A DNA stretch of 64,000 nt from Telmatactis stephensoni (GCA_029948255.1 JALIZF010001696.1:533001-597000), one strand, 5' to 3'; positions 49,501 to 63,139 are shown, counted from the stretch's first letter. The notes: generated by a model from the letters alone, not told the origin. Program-made: numbers and translations.

Positions 49501-49767
49501 GATGGTGACAATGTCAAATTCCACACCCAAGGAAGAGGTGTTTTTGTGAAATCCCCTGGGTTATTACTATGCCCCCACCCCCAGGGCTTAACATTGGCAG
49601 GTGCATTACATATACTTAATGTTTTTGCTCATTATTTTTTTTTTCAGGCCTTCATTTATTCCGGAAAATCATTAGGTGAAATGTCTCGTTTATATATGAC
49701 ATTTTCGCCTAGTAAATAGAGAGGAGTGACAAGGTAAATTTTATGATATACAAATTTCTGTTGTGTA

Positions 49768-49946
49768 GTTCCAAAAAATATCCATACCCCCACCATGGAG
49801 GGAATTGGAAATTCTGAAGGGGAGGGGGGTCAGAAAAAGAAAAAAATTACAGAGCTTGGATGGAAGAAAATTGGAAGTTCCAGGGGGTAGGGTGGATCCA
49901 TTTACAAATTCCCTCCATGGTGGGGGTATGGATATTTTCTGGAACC
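49768..49946. mobile_element. Fold-back MITE with ATATCCATACCCCCACC arms
   Basis: CCAAAAAATATCCATACCCC and GGGGTATGGATATTTTCTGG bound an element whose arms extend through CACCATGGAGGGAATT. Confidence 0.75.
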
Positions 49947-49965
49947 ACACATTACCAGAATAAGG

Positions 49966-50030
49966 GTGATAATGGGAGTAGGAACTCCCATTATAATATA
50001 ATGGGAGTAGGAACTCCCATTATAACAAAA
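49966..50030. repeat. Tandem palindromes ATGGGAGTAGGAACTCCCAT
   Basis: The 20-bp near-palindrome ATGGGAGTAGGAACTCCCAT occurs twice in a row, joined by TATAATATA. A half copy lies near 51552. Confidence 0.85.
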
Positions 50031-50307
50031 TCTTTCTGTTGCAAATGGCCGAGCTTTATGCATGTAGCCTTGTCTTGATTCTTTTCTATGTGACAAGTGA
50101 AGTGTATCTCGCAAGTTGACAACTAATTGAACAGTCCCAGAATGCATTGTTTTGGCAGACTAGTGAACAGATAGTTTCTTTTTTTCCTTCCAGCAAAGGG
50201 GCAGGGCGGGGCTGGGCAGGGTGAAGGGGACCATGAAAAGGGAGAAGGGGGCTTATATCAGCCCAGTGAACAATATGGATAGACAATTTAACATGGGAGC
50301 AACTTCA

Positions 50308-50415
50308 GAATACCCATCTACCATAATGTATTCTAGAGCAGAACTATTTGAAAACAATGCAAGAATACAAAAGCTATTGTTATTCAAAAAGGTGGCTGGG
50401 TATTCTGAAGTTAAG
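50308..50415. mobile_element. Short fold-back element with ACTTCAGAATACCCA ends
   Basis: AACTTCAGAATACCCA and its inverse TGGGTATTCTGAAGTT lie about 75 bp apart. Confidence 0.6.
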
Positions 50416-51044
50416 CATTAACATGTTGAGAGGGTTTTTGTCATCCTTTGCTTAATATTGACACAAAAAATGCAATTTTTCCTTTATTTGAATAATATAT
50501 TTATCATTTTATAGATGAGTCAAGCTGACCAAACAAGATCAAGAACAGCAGATGCAGTGTACCATAAGTACTACAACCACAAGAACTACAACACAGTGTA
50601 TCATATAACAACCACAACCACAAGAGCCACAACGCAGATGAAGATGATGACTGGGCATGTGTAACTTCTTGTGTTGCAGAACTGTGTCAGTGTTTTAGCA
50701 TACTAAAGTTTTTTTGTAACTATACATTCACTAAACTGTCTGTTTTTATCTGCAACATTTTGAAGGCACATTGCAAGGTTGTGAAAACTTTCTTTTTTCT
50801 CCCTCCCCTAGATTTTTCAAATCAATTGGCAACCATTTGGATACCAGTATACTGGAAAATTATTGAAAATTACTAGCCTAGAGATTTTGCCTTAGCATTT
50901 AGGATCCCACTATGGTGGCATGGGGGACTCTTCCATTTTTACGATTAGTTTTTTTAGTATAATTTTGTGCTCATTTCGGTCCATTTACCCCCTTTCCCCC
51001 CAAATTTATGCAAATTCTATTTGGTCTGAGCTCAACCTAATAGG

Positions 51045-51165
51045 TAGGTAAGGAGAGTCCTTTTGGTAGCCTTCATTTCCAGCCATGAATGGGTCCCGTT
51101 CCAAGAAAGGTTTGGAACATGATCCCTTCATGGCTGGAAATCAAGCCTACTGTTGCTACCCATGG
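51045..51165. mobile_element. Short fold-back element with TTTCCAGCCATGAA arms
   Basis: GTAGCCTTCATTTCCAGCCATGAATGGGTC and a near-inverse ending GGCTGGAAATCAAGCCTAC surround a CCAAGAAAGGTTTGG centre. Confidence 0.6.
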
Positions 51166-51169
51166 TGAT

Positions 51170-53499
51170 CTAAAATTCAGTAGAATGAAGTTTCCACTTG
51201 CTTAGGTTCTGATTTGCATTAGTGCGGCTGTATGGTAAGATGGTAAGTCTTGCCAATGCTAAGGTGAAATCTGTTAGTTTTTGAGGAATTGCATGTCTAT
51301 CCTATCCATCATTGAGGGTGTTTACACTTGACCTACATATGGAGATCCTGTGGATATAATCTGCTTGCATCAACATTATGTAGGGTGTGAGTGTAAACTT
51401 GCGTATATTGGTAGAAACTGGTATACGGGGTCCTTTATATGGTGGGACTAGCCCGTAAGCCATATACTGGACCTTCTCTTTAATGGATTTGATATCCTGT
51501 TGATTCCTCCTTTTGAATAATAATATTAGTAGAATATTGCCTTAGGAATGTTGAGTAGGAACTCCCATTAGATAGATAATTAATAGACAAAAGTATGAAT
51601 ATTATGTATTGCAATTGAAATGTTGTTGTTAAAAAAAAAATCCGGCAATCCGGCTTAAAACGAAACAAACAAATATTGGCTTAATAAACAGTTATAAATA
51701 GTTTTTATCTGCAAGTCAGAGTACTAATGAGTAGGTTAGGCAAATTAATCCGGCTTAGTTGGGATTGGTGGGCCTCCAGCATGCACCCTAAAGAGGGAAT
51801 TAGGTAGGAACATGTTTGCGGCAGAAGTACTCTGACTACTTCGTGATTCTTCGATACTTTTATTTTGGGTTTTCAACATCAAGACTTTTCACTTTTGATG
51901 ACTTTTTGTGGAAGAGGCTATTCAAGGAATGACAAAACCACCTGCAGAATGCTCCTTAGTATTTTCTTGGACTATGAAAAAGTCTGGGTTTTAAACCAAT
52001 GAAGATGTTCTCATTTTTGATGATGGCTTTTTATCCAATAAGACTTCATTCTTGATGTCATCTTTTAATGGTAGATGCTCTTCATCAGTGGAACTGGTTA
52101 ACATTAATGTCTGATGCCTTTTTTCTTCCATGAAAGGAACCTGCTTTTGGCCCAAATGGTATTTTCTTGCACTCATCTAATATTTTCCTTTTGTCTTAAA
52201 TACTTTTTTCATTCTTCCTTCAAGGTTTGTCCATTCTGTTTTTCTCCCTAAAAGCTTTATGTAGACCATCAATCACCTACATTTTTTTTTTGAAAATAAA
52301 TGTTAGAAATTGTATTGTAAATTCTGAACAATATAAATAAAAAAGGAAAAACCACTTGATGGCGGTGTGTACTTACTACTAACTACAATGTGTTTTCTTC
52401 ACCAGCTTTTACAATTTTTGGCTCCAAATTTCATTTCATTTTTTTCAAAGTTGGTGAAACAATTTTTGTACGATAGCATTCTTTTTAATGACATGTAATT
52501 TTGAGGAGCCCAAGAAATTAAATTGTAAATGGAATTGTAAATATATTTACAATACAAACCAATTAAAGCAACAAATTATAACAAAAATGGTTTAAGTCTT
52601 CATTTTGAAGCAGCAAATTTTCTAAATGAATTTCACTTTGTAATGATTTAAATTTTAGGTAATGGCATTTTACTGTTGTAAAAGTTGTTAAATAAATAAA
52701 GAAATAAAAACTCCGAGTTTGCCACTTCAAAACATTGAATTCTAACTGGATTTTTTGGAGCTGAAATTCTGAATGCTAAGGCAACATTGAATTCAAAGTG
52801 AAGAGGATTGTTTGAAGCTGAAATTTGCAAATGGCATCTGTGGCTATGGAGTTCATTTCCAAGGGTTCTCACCATGCTTGTGTATAAGGTTTTTGGTGAG
52901 TATGTATGGTCTCACCTAATTCCCAATTCTCATTTTTCTATTTCTCTATTTGTTCAGTTCCAACATTGCTTCAAGCTAAAAAATGAAAGATTGTCCATAG
53001 GTAAACACTGAATATAAAACATTACTATCAAAATGCTACAATGAAATCTACACTAGGAATTTTGGATCTTTAGATGTCCGAGTTGAAACAGGAAGTGATT
53101 AATTCCGAAATCTTTCATATCACTAATATCAAACAATAGAACAAGGCTATCAATTCCTGTAAGGCCAAAAATGTCTTGGGTCCCATTCACATGAGAGAGG
53201 ACATGCGAGCCCCTATGTATTAGGGATAACTTTTATTTTATTTTCCCTGGGGGACACAAAACAAAAGTCCTTGCTACTAGAGATAAGTCACCTTCATGTG
53301 AACGGGCCCTTACTTCTGCAATTCTGCAATATTTTTGATCATTTTAGAAATCAAAGTGTAAAAATCACAAACCTTTTTCATTTTTTGTTCAGGTTGCATG
53401 ATGTCTTTGATGGCTGTACAAACGTAATCACTGAATTGTGCATGGTATGGTAAAATTTTTACTTTTGAAATGAAAGCAAATTGAGAAATTCATTTCAGT
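51170..53499. other. AT-rich non-coding region
   Basis: No recognisable exon. Poly(A)-signal-like AATAAA words occur near 52294 and 52336 and could end the upstream putative transcript. Confidence 0.35.
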
Positions 53500-55688
53500 C
53501 ATTAAGAAATTCATACCAGTCATTACCAGGTTTTGAAAAAAGTGGCTTCATAATGCAATAATACACGGAAGGTCCACTGTGGTGAGAATCGGCAATCAAT
53601 CGAGAACAGCCATATTATGTCATTCCAGTAAGATTGAGGAATCACTTCGACAATATAGCCATTGAGCAACACCAGCAAATGACGAAATGATAACTTGTGG
53701 TCACACAACCAGGGTTAACTGTGGTGAGAATTGGCAAACTACCAAGACCAGCCATGTCATGCCAGTAAGATTGAGGAATCACTTGGACTGAGTAGTGTAA
53801 CGCCAGTAAATGTGGTGCAGCCAGTGAACAGCATACAGTGGTTCATAATGAAATAATACACAGATGGTTAACTGTGGCCGGTGAGAATCAACAAACAAAT
53901 GATAACAGCCATGACCGAGAAATTAGTACTTTAAAAGTATAGTAATCAAGCAACGGCAGATGAAAATGATGACTTAATTGTGTTGGTACACCCAGGGTAC
54001 AGCATATGAGAGAATGAGATGACATGACAACAATCATGATTATGACTACTACTTCACCTACAAGTGGACCCAAGTATTACGTAGCAAAACAGATGGTCAT
54101 GTGGTAGAACATGAATGAGTTGTTGCAGTCAGTAATCAGTACTGTCTTCTTCTATGTGATTCAATCTACAGGTCCCTGGCATCCCTAGAGTGAGAAGACC
54201 AGAATGCAGTGGATCAGTGATAACAATAGACGGATAAGTTATGACAAAGACTGGTGTCTTATTTCCTTCATCATTCATTCACAATAGAGAATTGGACTAC
54301 CCGGTAGTCAAGGTTACATCTCCAGAGAGGCCAAAATGCAATACAACTTGTGACGGCTACCTGAGTGAAAGACTTGAAAAGCAGACTATTGACTAGTGCT
54401 ATATTTCAATTTCAAATTGTTCCATGCACATGCCAGCTAATCAAGATGACACCCCCAGATAGAGGCCAAGAATATAATCATGCAATCTGCTAACCAGTGC
54501 GATGACAACTAGCAATGTGCATGGTTAATGTGGAGAGTAGACCGAGATACAACTAGTGGAAGACTGATCTAAAATGGTTCAAAGTTCATGTCAGCTAGAG
54601 GTGATAGACTTGAAGACTGAGTTATGACTGTAGTGGTAGACTTCGAGTTCAAAAATGGTTCCATTCAAACAACATTTCTAGATTAAAAGGTCAGGGTTGC
54701 AACCTGTTACTGATAACAGCTAGTGGTGGTAGACTTCTGGACCGAGTTTCATGCACGCAATTCCTAGAAATGTGCCAGAATGCAATGACTGCTTTTGCAG
54801 GTGACCTAGAGAGAGGACTGATGGTTTAGAATAATAATGACTTGACTTGGCAATTAACCAAAATGCAATTATGCAACTGACAACTTCTGGTGGTAGACTG
54901 GAAGACTGGTGGTTTATGGTAATAACAATGTTAGCCTTGTCTCCTGGTGCATTCTATTATACATATTGTAGGTATCCCTATAGAGGCCAAGAATGCAATA
55001 CAACTGATCTTGTGAGTAGTGGAAAACTGGAGAAACACTGAAGACCTGTGGTTGATGGTAATAATGCCTGGTTTGATCTCCCAGTGGTTCTATCAAATGC
55101 ATCCAGAAAGAATGAGGACAAAATTGTGATACAACTGTTGACAACTAGTGTGGAAGACTTGTCCAAGAAGATTTACTGTTGGTATGGTTTAAGGTAATGA
55201 CAATGTCTGGTTTGATTTCCCAGTCACTCTCTCACATACCGATTGAACATGTATTGAAGTGATATCCCTAGATAGAGGCCATAAAACAAAACAATCAATG
55301 ATGCCATGGCTAGTGAAGAGCACTGTCAAAGATTTATGGTTTATTGAACATTCAAATTGTCTGGTTTAATTTCCCAGTGGTTCCAGCACATACTGATTGG
55401 ACTCATATTGACATGATACTCCTACATGTGGCTATAGTCACCAGAATGCAATACAACCCAATGATGGCTAATAACCAATGATGGCTAATATGGCAGACTT
55501 GGAGAACACACATGATGATCGATCATGAATTACAGTGAGGACAAAATATTATTCCGTGGTATAGGACCCACTTTAACAATATTGACCTTTGACGATGTGA
55601 TGACACAGGATGGAGGCCATGCAGAATGCATTTATTTATTGATAGGCTATTACATGTAGTGGAAACATTGAAGAGAAGACTTTTGGTT

Positions 55689-55760
55689 TGTGTTTTTTGT
55701 TTGTTTGTTTGTTTGTTTGTTTGTTTTTTGTTTGTTTTTTTTGTTGTTGTTTTTTGCTTG
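55689..55760. repeat. (TTTG)n microsatellite
   Basis: TTTG tandem units followed by T-rich sequence, within the long array. Confidence 0.9.
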
Positions 55761-58700
55761 AATTCCATGCACATGACACTGGCTTATTCTGCTCTGTGCT
55801 TGATTCTTGGCCTCGTACTAATTTTTACAGATGCACTGTTAGTTGATCAACTATTTGTTGTGGCATTATGGCCAACTGATCAGTTGAAGAGATCAATATT
55901 GAAGTTATGTTTATGGGTTTTAGACTGTTTATGGTCTCCATAGCAATGGTGTTTTATCACTGCAAATTACTGAATAATATAGTCTTGTGGGTTTACCAAT
56001 ACTTTATTATCAGGCAAAGCTTTTGGGCATATTGTCCATTTGTCTTGGTTATCTGAGCTAGCAACCAATGTGTGGAGTGAGAGTAAACTTTAAAAATAAA
56101 ATAAACAAAATATATTATAGCTTAGTATTTAGTTATTAATAATTTAGCCATGAATAAATTAGTACATAAATTAAATTGGGTACTACATTAAATAGTTATT
56201 TAGTACTAGATTAGATAACCTTGACAAATGGATGACATGTCTTTGAGTTCTGTTTGGTAATAAAGTATTGGTAAGTTACCCCCTTAAGACCATGCATGTA
56301 TTGTCATGCTCGTTGCAAAGCACATTGATTACGAATGGACTGAATGGTATTATTTTCAGGTATTATCCAGGTACTGTAATGACATGAACAGAAAACTTGT
56401 TCGAATGTATAAAACTTGTCATGGTTTACATGTACATTGGTATACATGTTTATGGAAGGTGAAAGTGCACAATGCATTCTATCAGGTGTGAAAATTGTTG
56501 GATGATGGCATTTGTTTGTTGTATGATATGAACAGGAAATTTACTTGAAAATGTAAAACTGGTAATGGTTTTCTTTGGTATACATGATGCTTATGAAGAT
56601 TGAATAGTTAAATAAATGCACTCTGGAAATTGCCTGAGGATGGTGAAATCTGTTGTATGTAATCTGCTAACCAGTATGATGACAACTAGAAATGTGCGTG
56701 GTTGATGTGGAGAGTTTTTTGTTTATACCTGCTTGATATGAACAGGAAATGTTTGAATGACATGCAAATGCTTTCTTTTACTAATTGATGTTTATATGGT
56801 GATCCTTGGTTGAATGTGCAAAATGCACTTTCTGTAAGTTATGAAAATTATCTGATGTCGACCTTCTCTGATAAGTGGAAACATCTTCTTTCAACATACT
56901 ATAATAACATAACACACTTCTTGTTGGCAAGATGACATGATTTCAAAATGGTTTCCTGGTATTGAAGACTAACTGGTATGGGCAAGATTAAATCTCTTTG
57001 ACTTGTGCAATGGCAGTACACTTATATGTATATACTCCCCCAATGTATAGATGTACGATATTGGCAGAACATGACTGGAATATTTTGCAGTGCACACCCA
57101 GTCCATGGTATTGATCAGGAAATCAGTGGTTTTAAGGACTGTCAACTGGTACACACTCAACAAACATGGTATTGTCAAAGGACCTTCTTTTAAGAAATTC
57201 AGTCTACACCATGACCAGGAAATCAATGGTATTGGGATCAATATTGGCAGTACACACCCAACTCACATAGTATTGTCCATAGGATGGTTTTAAGAAAAAG
57301 TAGCCAACACCATGACCAGGAAATTAATGGTATTTGGATCTATATTGGCAGTACACACCCAACTATATGGTTTTTAGAAATCTAGTCTACACCATGACCA
57401 GGAAATCAATGCTACTGGGATCAATATTGGCAGTATACAGACCCAACTCACATGGTATATACTCCATAGGATGTTTTTATACATAAATAACGTGAAGGAG
57501 ACTTGGCTGTAAATGGTATATCTACTGACCAGTATACAGCACTCTTGTATTCATGCATGTAAATAAATGTGTCCAACAATGGGTAAGCAAAGGAAAATGG
57601 CAACCAACTGGATGGACTTCAAAACTAGACTGGTACAATGTCAATGAAACTGGTATTTCAATTTCACTGTAGTTGTATTCACTGGTAATGATAGTCATCT
57701 GACATTGTAATATGGAGTGGAAATGGGACTGTTGTGTTATGGCTGTTCGACCACATACAATTTGTAATATGGGTGGAAAATGCTAACTGACTTGACAAAG
57801 GGAATTATTGATACCTTGGAGTACAATGGGAATTGGAACTAGTGATGCAGTCCAAGTTGTTCACTGGTAATTGTATTTACCCCTGACCATGTTACATGGA
57901 TGGAAATGATGGCTCAAAAATGGAACTAGTGATTGATCTTGTAATGGCAATTGTCTGATGGTTCAGTGGATGGGTTATGGTGACTGACTCAACAGAGAAT
58001 GATGACACTTCCATCTATAGCACACTGGAAAATGGAACTGGTAAGCAGCATATTATTTCCTGGAAATTGTATTTGTCCAACAAAAGTGATGGCCAACATG
58101 GATGGCGAATAGTGAAGTCTTATTTGCTTGTCTTTGCTGAACAGTTGTATACTATGGATGGGGAAATAGCACTTGCCTAGAGGGAGATGAGGGCACCACG
58201 ATAGCAGACTTGGAAAATAATGGTCATCATCAAGTCAAGTCTCCTTGTGAATACGAGGCGATGGCCATCCAGGATGGTCTGTACAGCATAGAGGCCTTGA
58301 TCTCATCTACTAGCTACAAGCCAGTCTCGTTCCAAATTTGGTCCACATGTTGGCCTCTGTCCACAAGCAGAAGCCAGACCCTGCTGGGGTTCCAACAGAA
58401 CCAAGTTGTGCATAGTGATGAAGATGTGCACAGTGACGCACTATGAAGGGCACAATGCACTGCCAGATGTAGTCTTCTGCAATGCACATCTTATATTTAA
58501 TTTAGTCAATCCATCCCTATTACCATATTGTGGACATGGTAAATCACAGTTACAGTCACTTCTGATGGTATTACTGGCCAATGTCATGGATAGAAAATGG
58601 TAACTGACAAGATAGTGAAGACTGGAAAATGGAGTGCCACTGGTAATGGCATTTTGTCTCTGACCATGTAATATGGATGGCAAATGGCAACTCACATGAA

Positions 58701-58792
58701 CTGGTAAAGCACCCAGAGGTATTACTGGTAGTGGTATGTATGACATGGCAACTGACTGGACAGAGAATGACATTACTTCAAAATTATTTTGG

Positions 58793-58969
58793 AGGACTAG
58801 GACGGATAACTAGAAATATCCCTGAATACAAATTCTAACCACTAACCCTAATGTTCCCTAACCACTAACCCTAAGCCTAAACACTAAACCTAACCACTAA
58901 CCATAAGTCTAAGCCTAGTCTGTATTTACGGATATTTGTATAGAGTCGGTGCCAGTCCTCTCAAAACCA
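58793..58969. mobile_element. Fold-back MITE with telomere-like CCCTAA core
   Basis: AGGACTAGGACGG at the left and CCAGTCCT at the right, with inner AAATATCC/GGATATTT and ATACAAA/TTTGTAT pairs, bound a core of degenerate CTAACCCTAA, CCACTAACCCTAAGCCTAAA words. It interrupts the long tandem array. Confidence 0.6.
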
Positions 58970-61340
58970 AATTTTGAAGTACTTGATTTTCAACACCCAG
59001 AGAATGACACTTCATTGGTGGTCTGGAAAATGGAACTGATAAGCACCTGTATCACTGATGTCCACTGGTAATGGTACCTATTTATCCAACTGTAATATGG
59101 ATAGAAAATAGAAGATGGTGAGAAATGGCAAATGGCATGTGGTGGTAAACATTGCGATGTTCATTGGTAATGGCATTTAGCTGATGTAAATATGGTTGGA
59201 AATGAAGACTGGCACTTCAATGGCAGACTGAAAACTTCAACTTGACATAAACACTCAGTCTGTTATTCATCAGTAATCATGGTACTTGTCTAAATGTAGA
59301 TGGAAATAATGACTGGACAGAGAATAATAAATGGTATTTCAACGGCAGACTGGAAAAAGAAACTAGCAAGCTTCTTCACTGGTAATGGAATTCATCCACT
59401 AACAATGGTTACATGGATAGGAATGTCAACTGACTGAACGCAGAATGGTGATTGATACTACAATTTATAGCAGACTGGAAAAAGGCACTGGTGCTCAGTG
59501 GTAATGGCATTTTGTCTCACCATCCAATATGGATGGTAAATAACCCCCAAGTGGACAGAGAATTGTGAATGACACTTCAATGGTAGACTGAAAATCAAAC
59601 TTGTAAGCAATGGTGGTGTTTTTTTCCAATGTGTGTGATGTGTATGGAGAATGGCAACTGACTAGACTGGAACTGGTAGGCACTGTTATGTTCACTGGTA
59701 ATGGCATTTGCCCAACAAAAGCTAAATGGATGGGAAATGGCAACCAAAAACTGAACAGGGAATGTAAATGGAACTTGTAAGCACTGTTGCATGGTGTCAT
59801 AACAACTGGTAATGTTTGTCTGGGAATTTAATATTGAATGGAAAACAGCACTGGCAGTATTAACTGGTAATGGTACTTTTGGCCAATGAGACATGGAATA
59901 GAAAATAGCAAATGACTGGATCGGATAGGGCTTGGAGACTGGAAAATCAGAACTGGTGAAGCAATCATTGATATTTACTGGTAATGGTGTGTTTGTCCAA
60001 AAACGTGTAAATATAGATAGGAAATAGCAACTGCCTGGACAGAGCATGATGAATAACACTTCAAAAGCAGACTGGAAAATGGAACTGGTAAAGCACTCTT
60101 ATTTGAATCATATTTACTGGTATTTGTCTGGCACTTGTATTATATAAGGGAAATTGCCAGGAAATGATGAAGCCTTCATGTGAGACACTGGAAAACTGAG
60201 ATGAGGATGGCAATTTACTAGCAATGGCACTTTTCCAATTTTTTGGTATATGGTAGGAAATGACCCCTGTATAATGTGAATCTGATGACAATTTGAAGGA
60301 CACTATAGCAGTACAGTCCTCTCACCTGATAATGGGTACCAATAACTCGATCTACATGGTATTTCACTCATTCTACATGATAAGGATGGAAATGGCCAAG
60401 AACTCTCTAGAATTCACTTGAAAAAGTATTTTGTGGGAGACAGTGGTATGGGATGGTACTGTAACTGAGTGGACAATACTTTGATGACAATGACTGGAAA
60501 ATGGTATAGCACTCTGTGATGTTCATTGGAAATTGCATTTGCTTGATACTATGGAATGGAATAGAAGCAAATCCTATGGGCAGTGGACTATGATCCAGAC
60601 TTGTGATATATAGATGGAATAGCATTCCAGTAGACAGGAACATGTTACATTGACACCATTGTTCTGGGACTAATGTGCAATATCAGAAGGAAGCTTTTAC
60701 TGGACTGTAACATATTACACTGCAAATTCTAATTCCTTAAATCCCCAGAGGTAGCACCATAGCATTTTGGGGGGGTACATGTTCCCCATTTTTCCACGTA
60801 GTGGTTTTTTAGGGGTTTTCATGTCCAGCTATGGTGTGAAAGCTGTACTTGGATTGCAGAACATGGTATTGGTGGTACTGCACTTCTTAGAAGAATATAT
60901 GGCTCCATAAGTTGAATTGTACACTGATTGATGTATATTCTATAGCATGGATGTCGAGGGATACTTGGCTGGCACAGTATGGTATAAGACAGTTTATAAT
61001 ATCGTTACTCCACAGCAATGCCATGATGTACTTGGTCCATTATTGTATCAAAAATAATATCTTTTAAGGTTCATCGTTGATAAGGTTTACATGCTTGGTG
61101 CCTTGGAATAGATGGAACATTCACCATAATGATAGATGGAGTTGACATCTAGAGAAAATGACACCAAATGGTTTTGAACAGGAATTGATGGTACTTGACT
61201 GGTACACAACACCAAATTGCTCAGTAGACACTATATGGTACTATGACGAGTTGCAGGTAAAAATGGAAAGTTTAATGGTTATATCTTCAGTAATTCTTCA
61301 TTTTGTTAAAGTATGCATAGACTTTATGACCTCGCACAGT

Positions 61341-62385
61341 CTAGCAATGGAAGCATTGTAGACAGTAAACAAGGGGTTAGGGATTATTATATCCCATTTC
61401 TAAGCTCATAATTGCTTCAAAACACAACTTGTTGTTACTGTGAACAACATTGAGTGGAAAGGGATGGCTATAAGGGGAGGTTGGAGGCCATTCATTTTAT
61501 TGAGCAATGAGGCACACTGTAAACATTTTTACTGGTAGTATTCAGGATGAAGGTCCACACAAGGACTAAGAATGTTTCAGACAATGTAAGAAGTTGGATA
61601 TTCCTTTGCTGGTTTCTTAGACCTTTGGATACCAGAAGGTATACACTAATGATTAATCGAGACAGAGGTTACGAATGGATTTTACAGCAACCGCCTTGGT
61701 GATATCGAATATATTGTGGAGATACATAGAGAGGTACCTTAACCATTGGTAAATCAAAATTCATTTGGAAGGAAATTTGACAGTTGCAGTATGGCGCAGC
61801 CCGTTTCCTCATCACCGAGGCAAACTACAATACCAATCCACACATAACATCCAGTTGGTGTAAGAGAGCACACTCGACTTCTATCTTGTGTAGTGGTTTT
61901 GAGGACTGGGTGCAATTCCCAGACTGGATTGTGTTGGATGTTCATTGTACAAGTCTCAAAAAGTAATATTGAACCTACAGAATGCGCGAAAAATGTTTAG
62001 AATAAGCATTTTAAACTTTAAGAATTCAAAGAAGGGATGTTATTTGGTAGAAATCCGAAGAAATCCTAATTTTTCCATTGATAAACTTAGCTTTAATGTA
62101 CGTTTCACATAAGATTCGTTTTTTTTAGACGAAACCAAAGTTGAAGAAAAGAACTGATAGAATGCAAAGCGAGTATACCAAGCTAACAATTAAAAGCACC
62201 CTCAATATCATTTATTCTTTACCTTACCTCGTGAAATTTATCATTTACACTCGAGTATTTCATGTTGTCTGATCCGCCATTTTGATTTTAACCTGAACAA
62301 ATGGAGTTCCTGTGTTTTTGGCGCCAAAGTGTACCACAGGAAACCCGTCGGCAACTTCTAGTGGAATCGTTGGATTTTGCGTCAA
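61341..62385. other. Non-coding region after the array
   Basis: No recognisable exon or element. The short open frames present show no domain. Confidence 0.4.
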
Positions 62386-62545
62386 GCGAGGTCGGGGGAA
62401 AAAAGAAATATTAAGAAATTGATGGCATTTATCGGGAACTCTTGAGAAAAACGTTGATTATGTCATAACAGAAGTGGTAGAAACTTTAGAGAATTTCTTC
62501 AAAACCATTCTTATGAACTGATATCGGAGTTTATAGGTACAATAC
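62386..62545. mobile_element. Partial relative of the MITE at 44065-44337
   Basis: Shares GCGAGGTC, ATTAAGAAAT, TTGATTATGTCATAACAGAA and AATTTCTTCAAAACCATTCT with the interior of the 44-kb copy, in the same order. Its terminal arms are lost. Confidence 0.65.
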
Positions 62546-62691
62546 TCGTTTTTTCGACTGCGTCAAAAAGTGACGGGGTATTCTAAAGTCGCTCCATTTG
62601 AAGTTCATCCCCAAGCTAAAGTGCTGGCTAGGTAACTGGAATACGACTTCTAAAATCACTACAATTATTACCTTCCTCTGTCTCAATGGGG

Positions 62692-62830
62692 TAGATTTCG
62701 TATGACTGTGAAAACGACACCGCACGGTCACTGTATGGTTACGAATTTGGAATGTTTTTTATAGACAACAAGGGACTGACACTGTCACGGTACGGTGCGG
62801 TCCGTTTCACACCCATACGAAGATTGCTTT
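62692..62830. mobile_element. Fold-back MITE, family 1 diverged copy D
   Basis: The left TAGATTTCGTATGACTGTGA and the right TTTCACACCCATACGAAGAT are inverted. Inner arms carry CCGCACGGTCACTG and GGTACGGTGCGG. It lacks the GCAGGCGAGG core of copies A-C. Confidence 0.55.
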
Positions 62831-63139
62831 ATGGTCACTGCATCAACGCCTCGTCTAGTTAGATTTGTAAACGCATTATTTGTTCTGTTTCCTCATCCTA
62901 GACAAGACCAATGCTGTTTTATTGTGGACAGAAGACCCACTCGTACCAAATTCATTTCCGTTTTCAAATTCATTCGAATTCGTGAAGACGTAGCATAATT
63001 GTTACTATAGCCATCTTACGTGTCATATGAGTACCATGATCATCGTCATCATCATTATATTTTCTTCATTCCATCGTTGTTGAAAATGTTCTTTCATTTC
63101 TTTTCATATTTTATTTACGTAATGAATTCCTGATTCAAT

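Larger units (their letters stand above)
47862..50700 (+). ncRNA. Putative spliced non-coding transcript
   Basis: Exon-like segments with good splice sites lie at 47862-47979 (TTCCAG|GAGAAG ... CCGAG|GTAAAT), 48406-48491 (TTCCAG|GAGGCT ... GCAAAG|GTAAAT), 49648-49733 (TTTCAG|GCCTTC ... GACAAG|GTAAAT) and from about 50516 (TTTATAG|ATGAGTCAAG) to an undefined end. All three donors are GTAAAT. The two middle exons are both 86 nt and similar in sequence, so one is a duplicate. The second copy has several stops and no frame runs through, hence the non-coding call. The existence of the transcript is inference. Confidence 0.35.
53500..61340. repeat. Long, diverged tandem array in several sub-blocks
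   Basis: Four sub-blocks share a TGG/CTGG-rich vocabulary. Near 53.5-54.1 kb units contain GTAAGATTGAGGAATCACTT. Near 54.1-55.6 kb they contain GATAGAGGCC, AGAATGCAATACAAC and TTTCCCAGTGGTTC. Near 57.0-57.5 kb they contain ACCATGACCAGGAAAT and ATTGGCAGTACACACCCAAC. Near 57.6-60.5 kb they contain CAACTGACTGGACAGAGAATG, GCAGACTGGAAAATGGAACT and CACTGGTAATGGCATTTG. Spacing by eye is about 115-180 bp. No long reading frame persists and no known family is recognised. It could be an old satellite or a repeat-rich non-coding transcript. Confidence 0.65.

Noticed and set aside
59495..60643. Minus-strand frames with LPVNI/FTIS repeats in the long array
   Set aside because: Frames shift between units and contain no conserved domain; they follow the repeat periodicity only.
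53500..61340. Tandem C/D-box snoRNA cluster
   Set aside because: ATGATGA and CTGA words occur, but their spacing is irregular and no terminal stems or C'/D' pairs recur from unit to unit.
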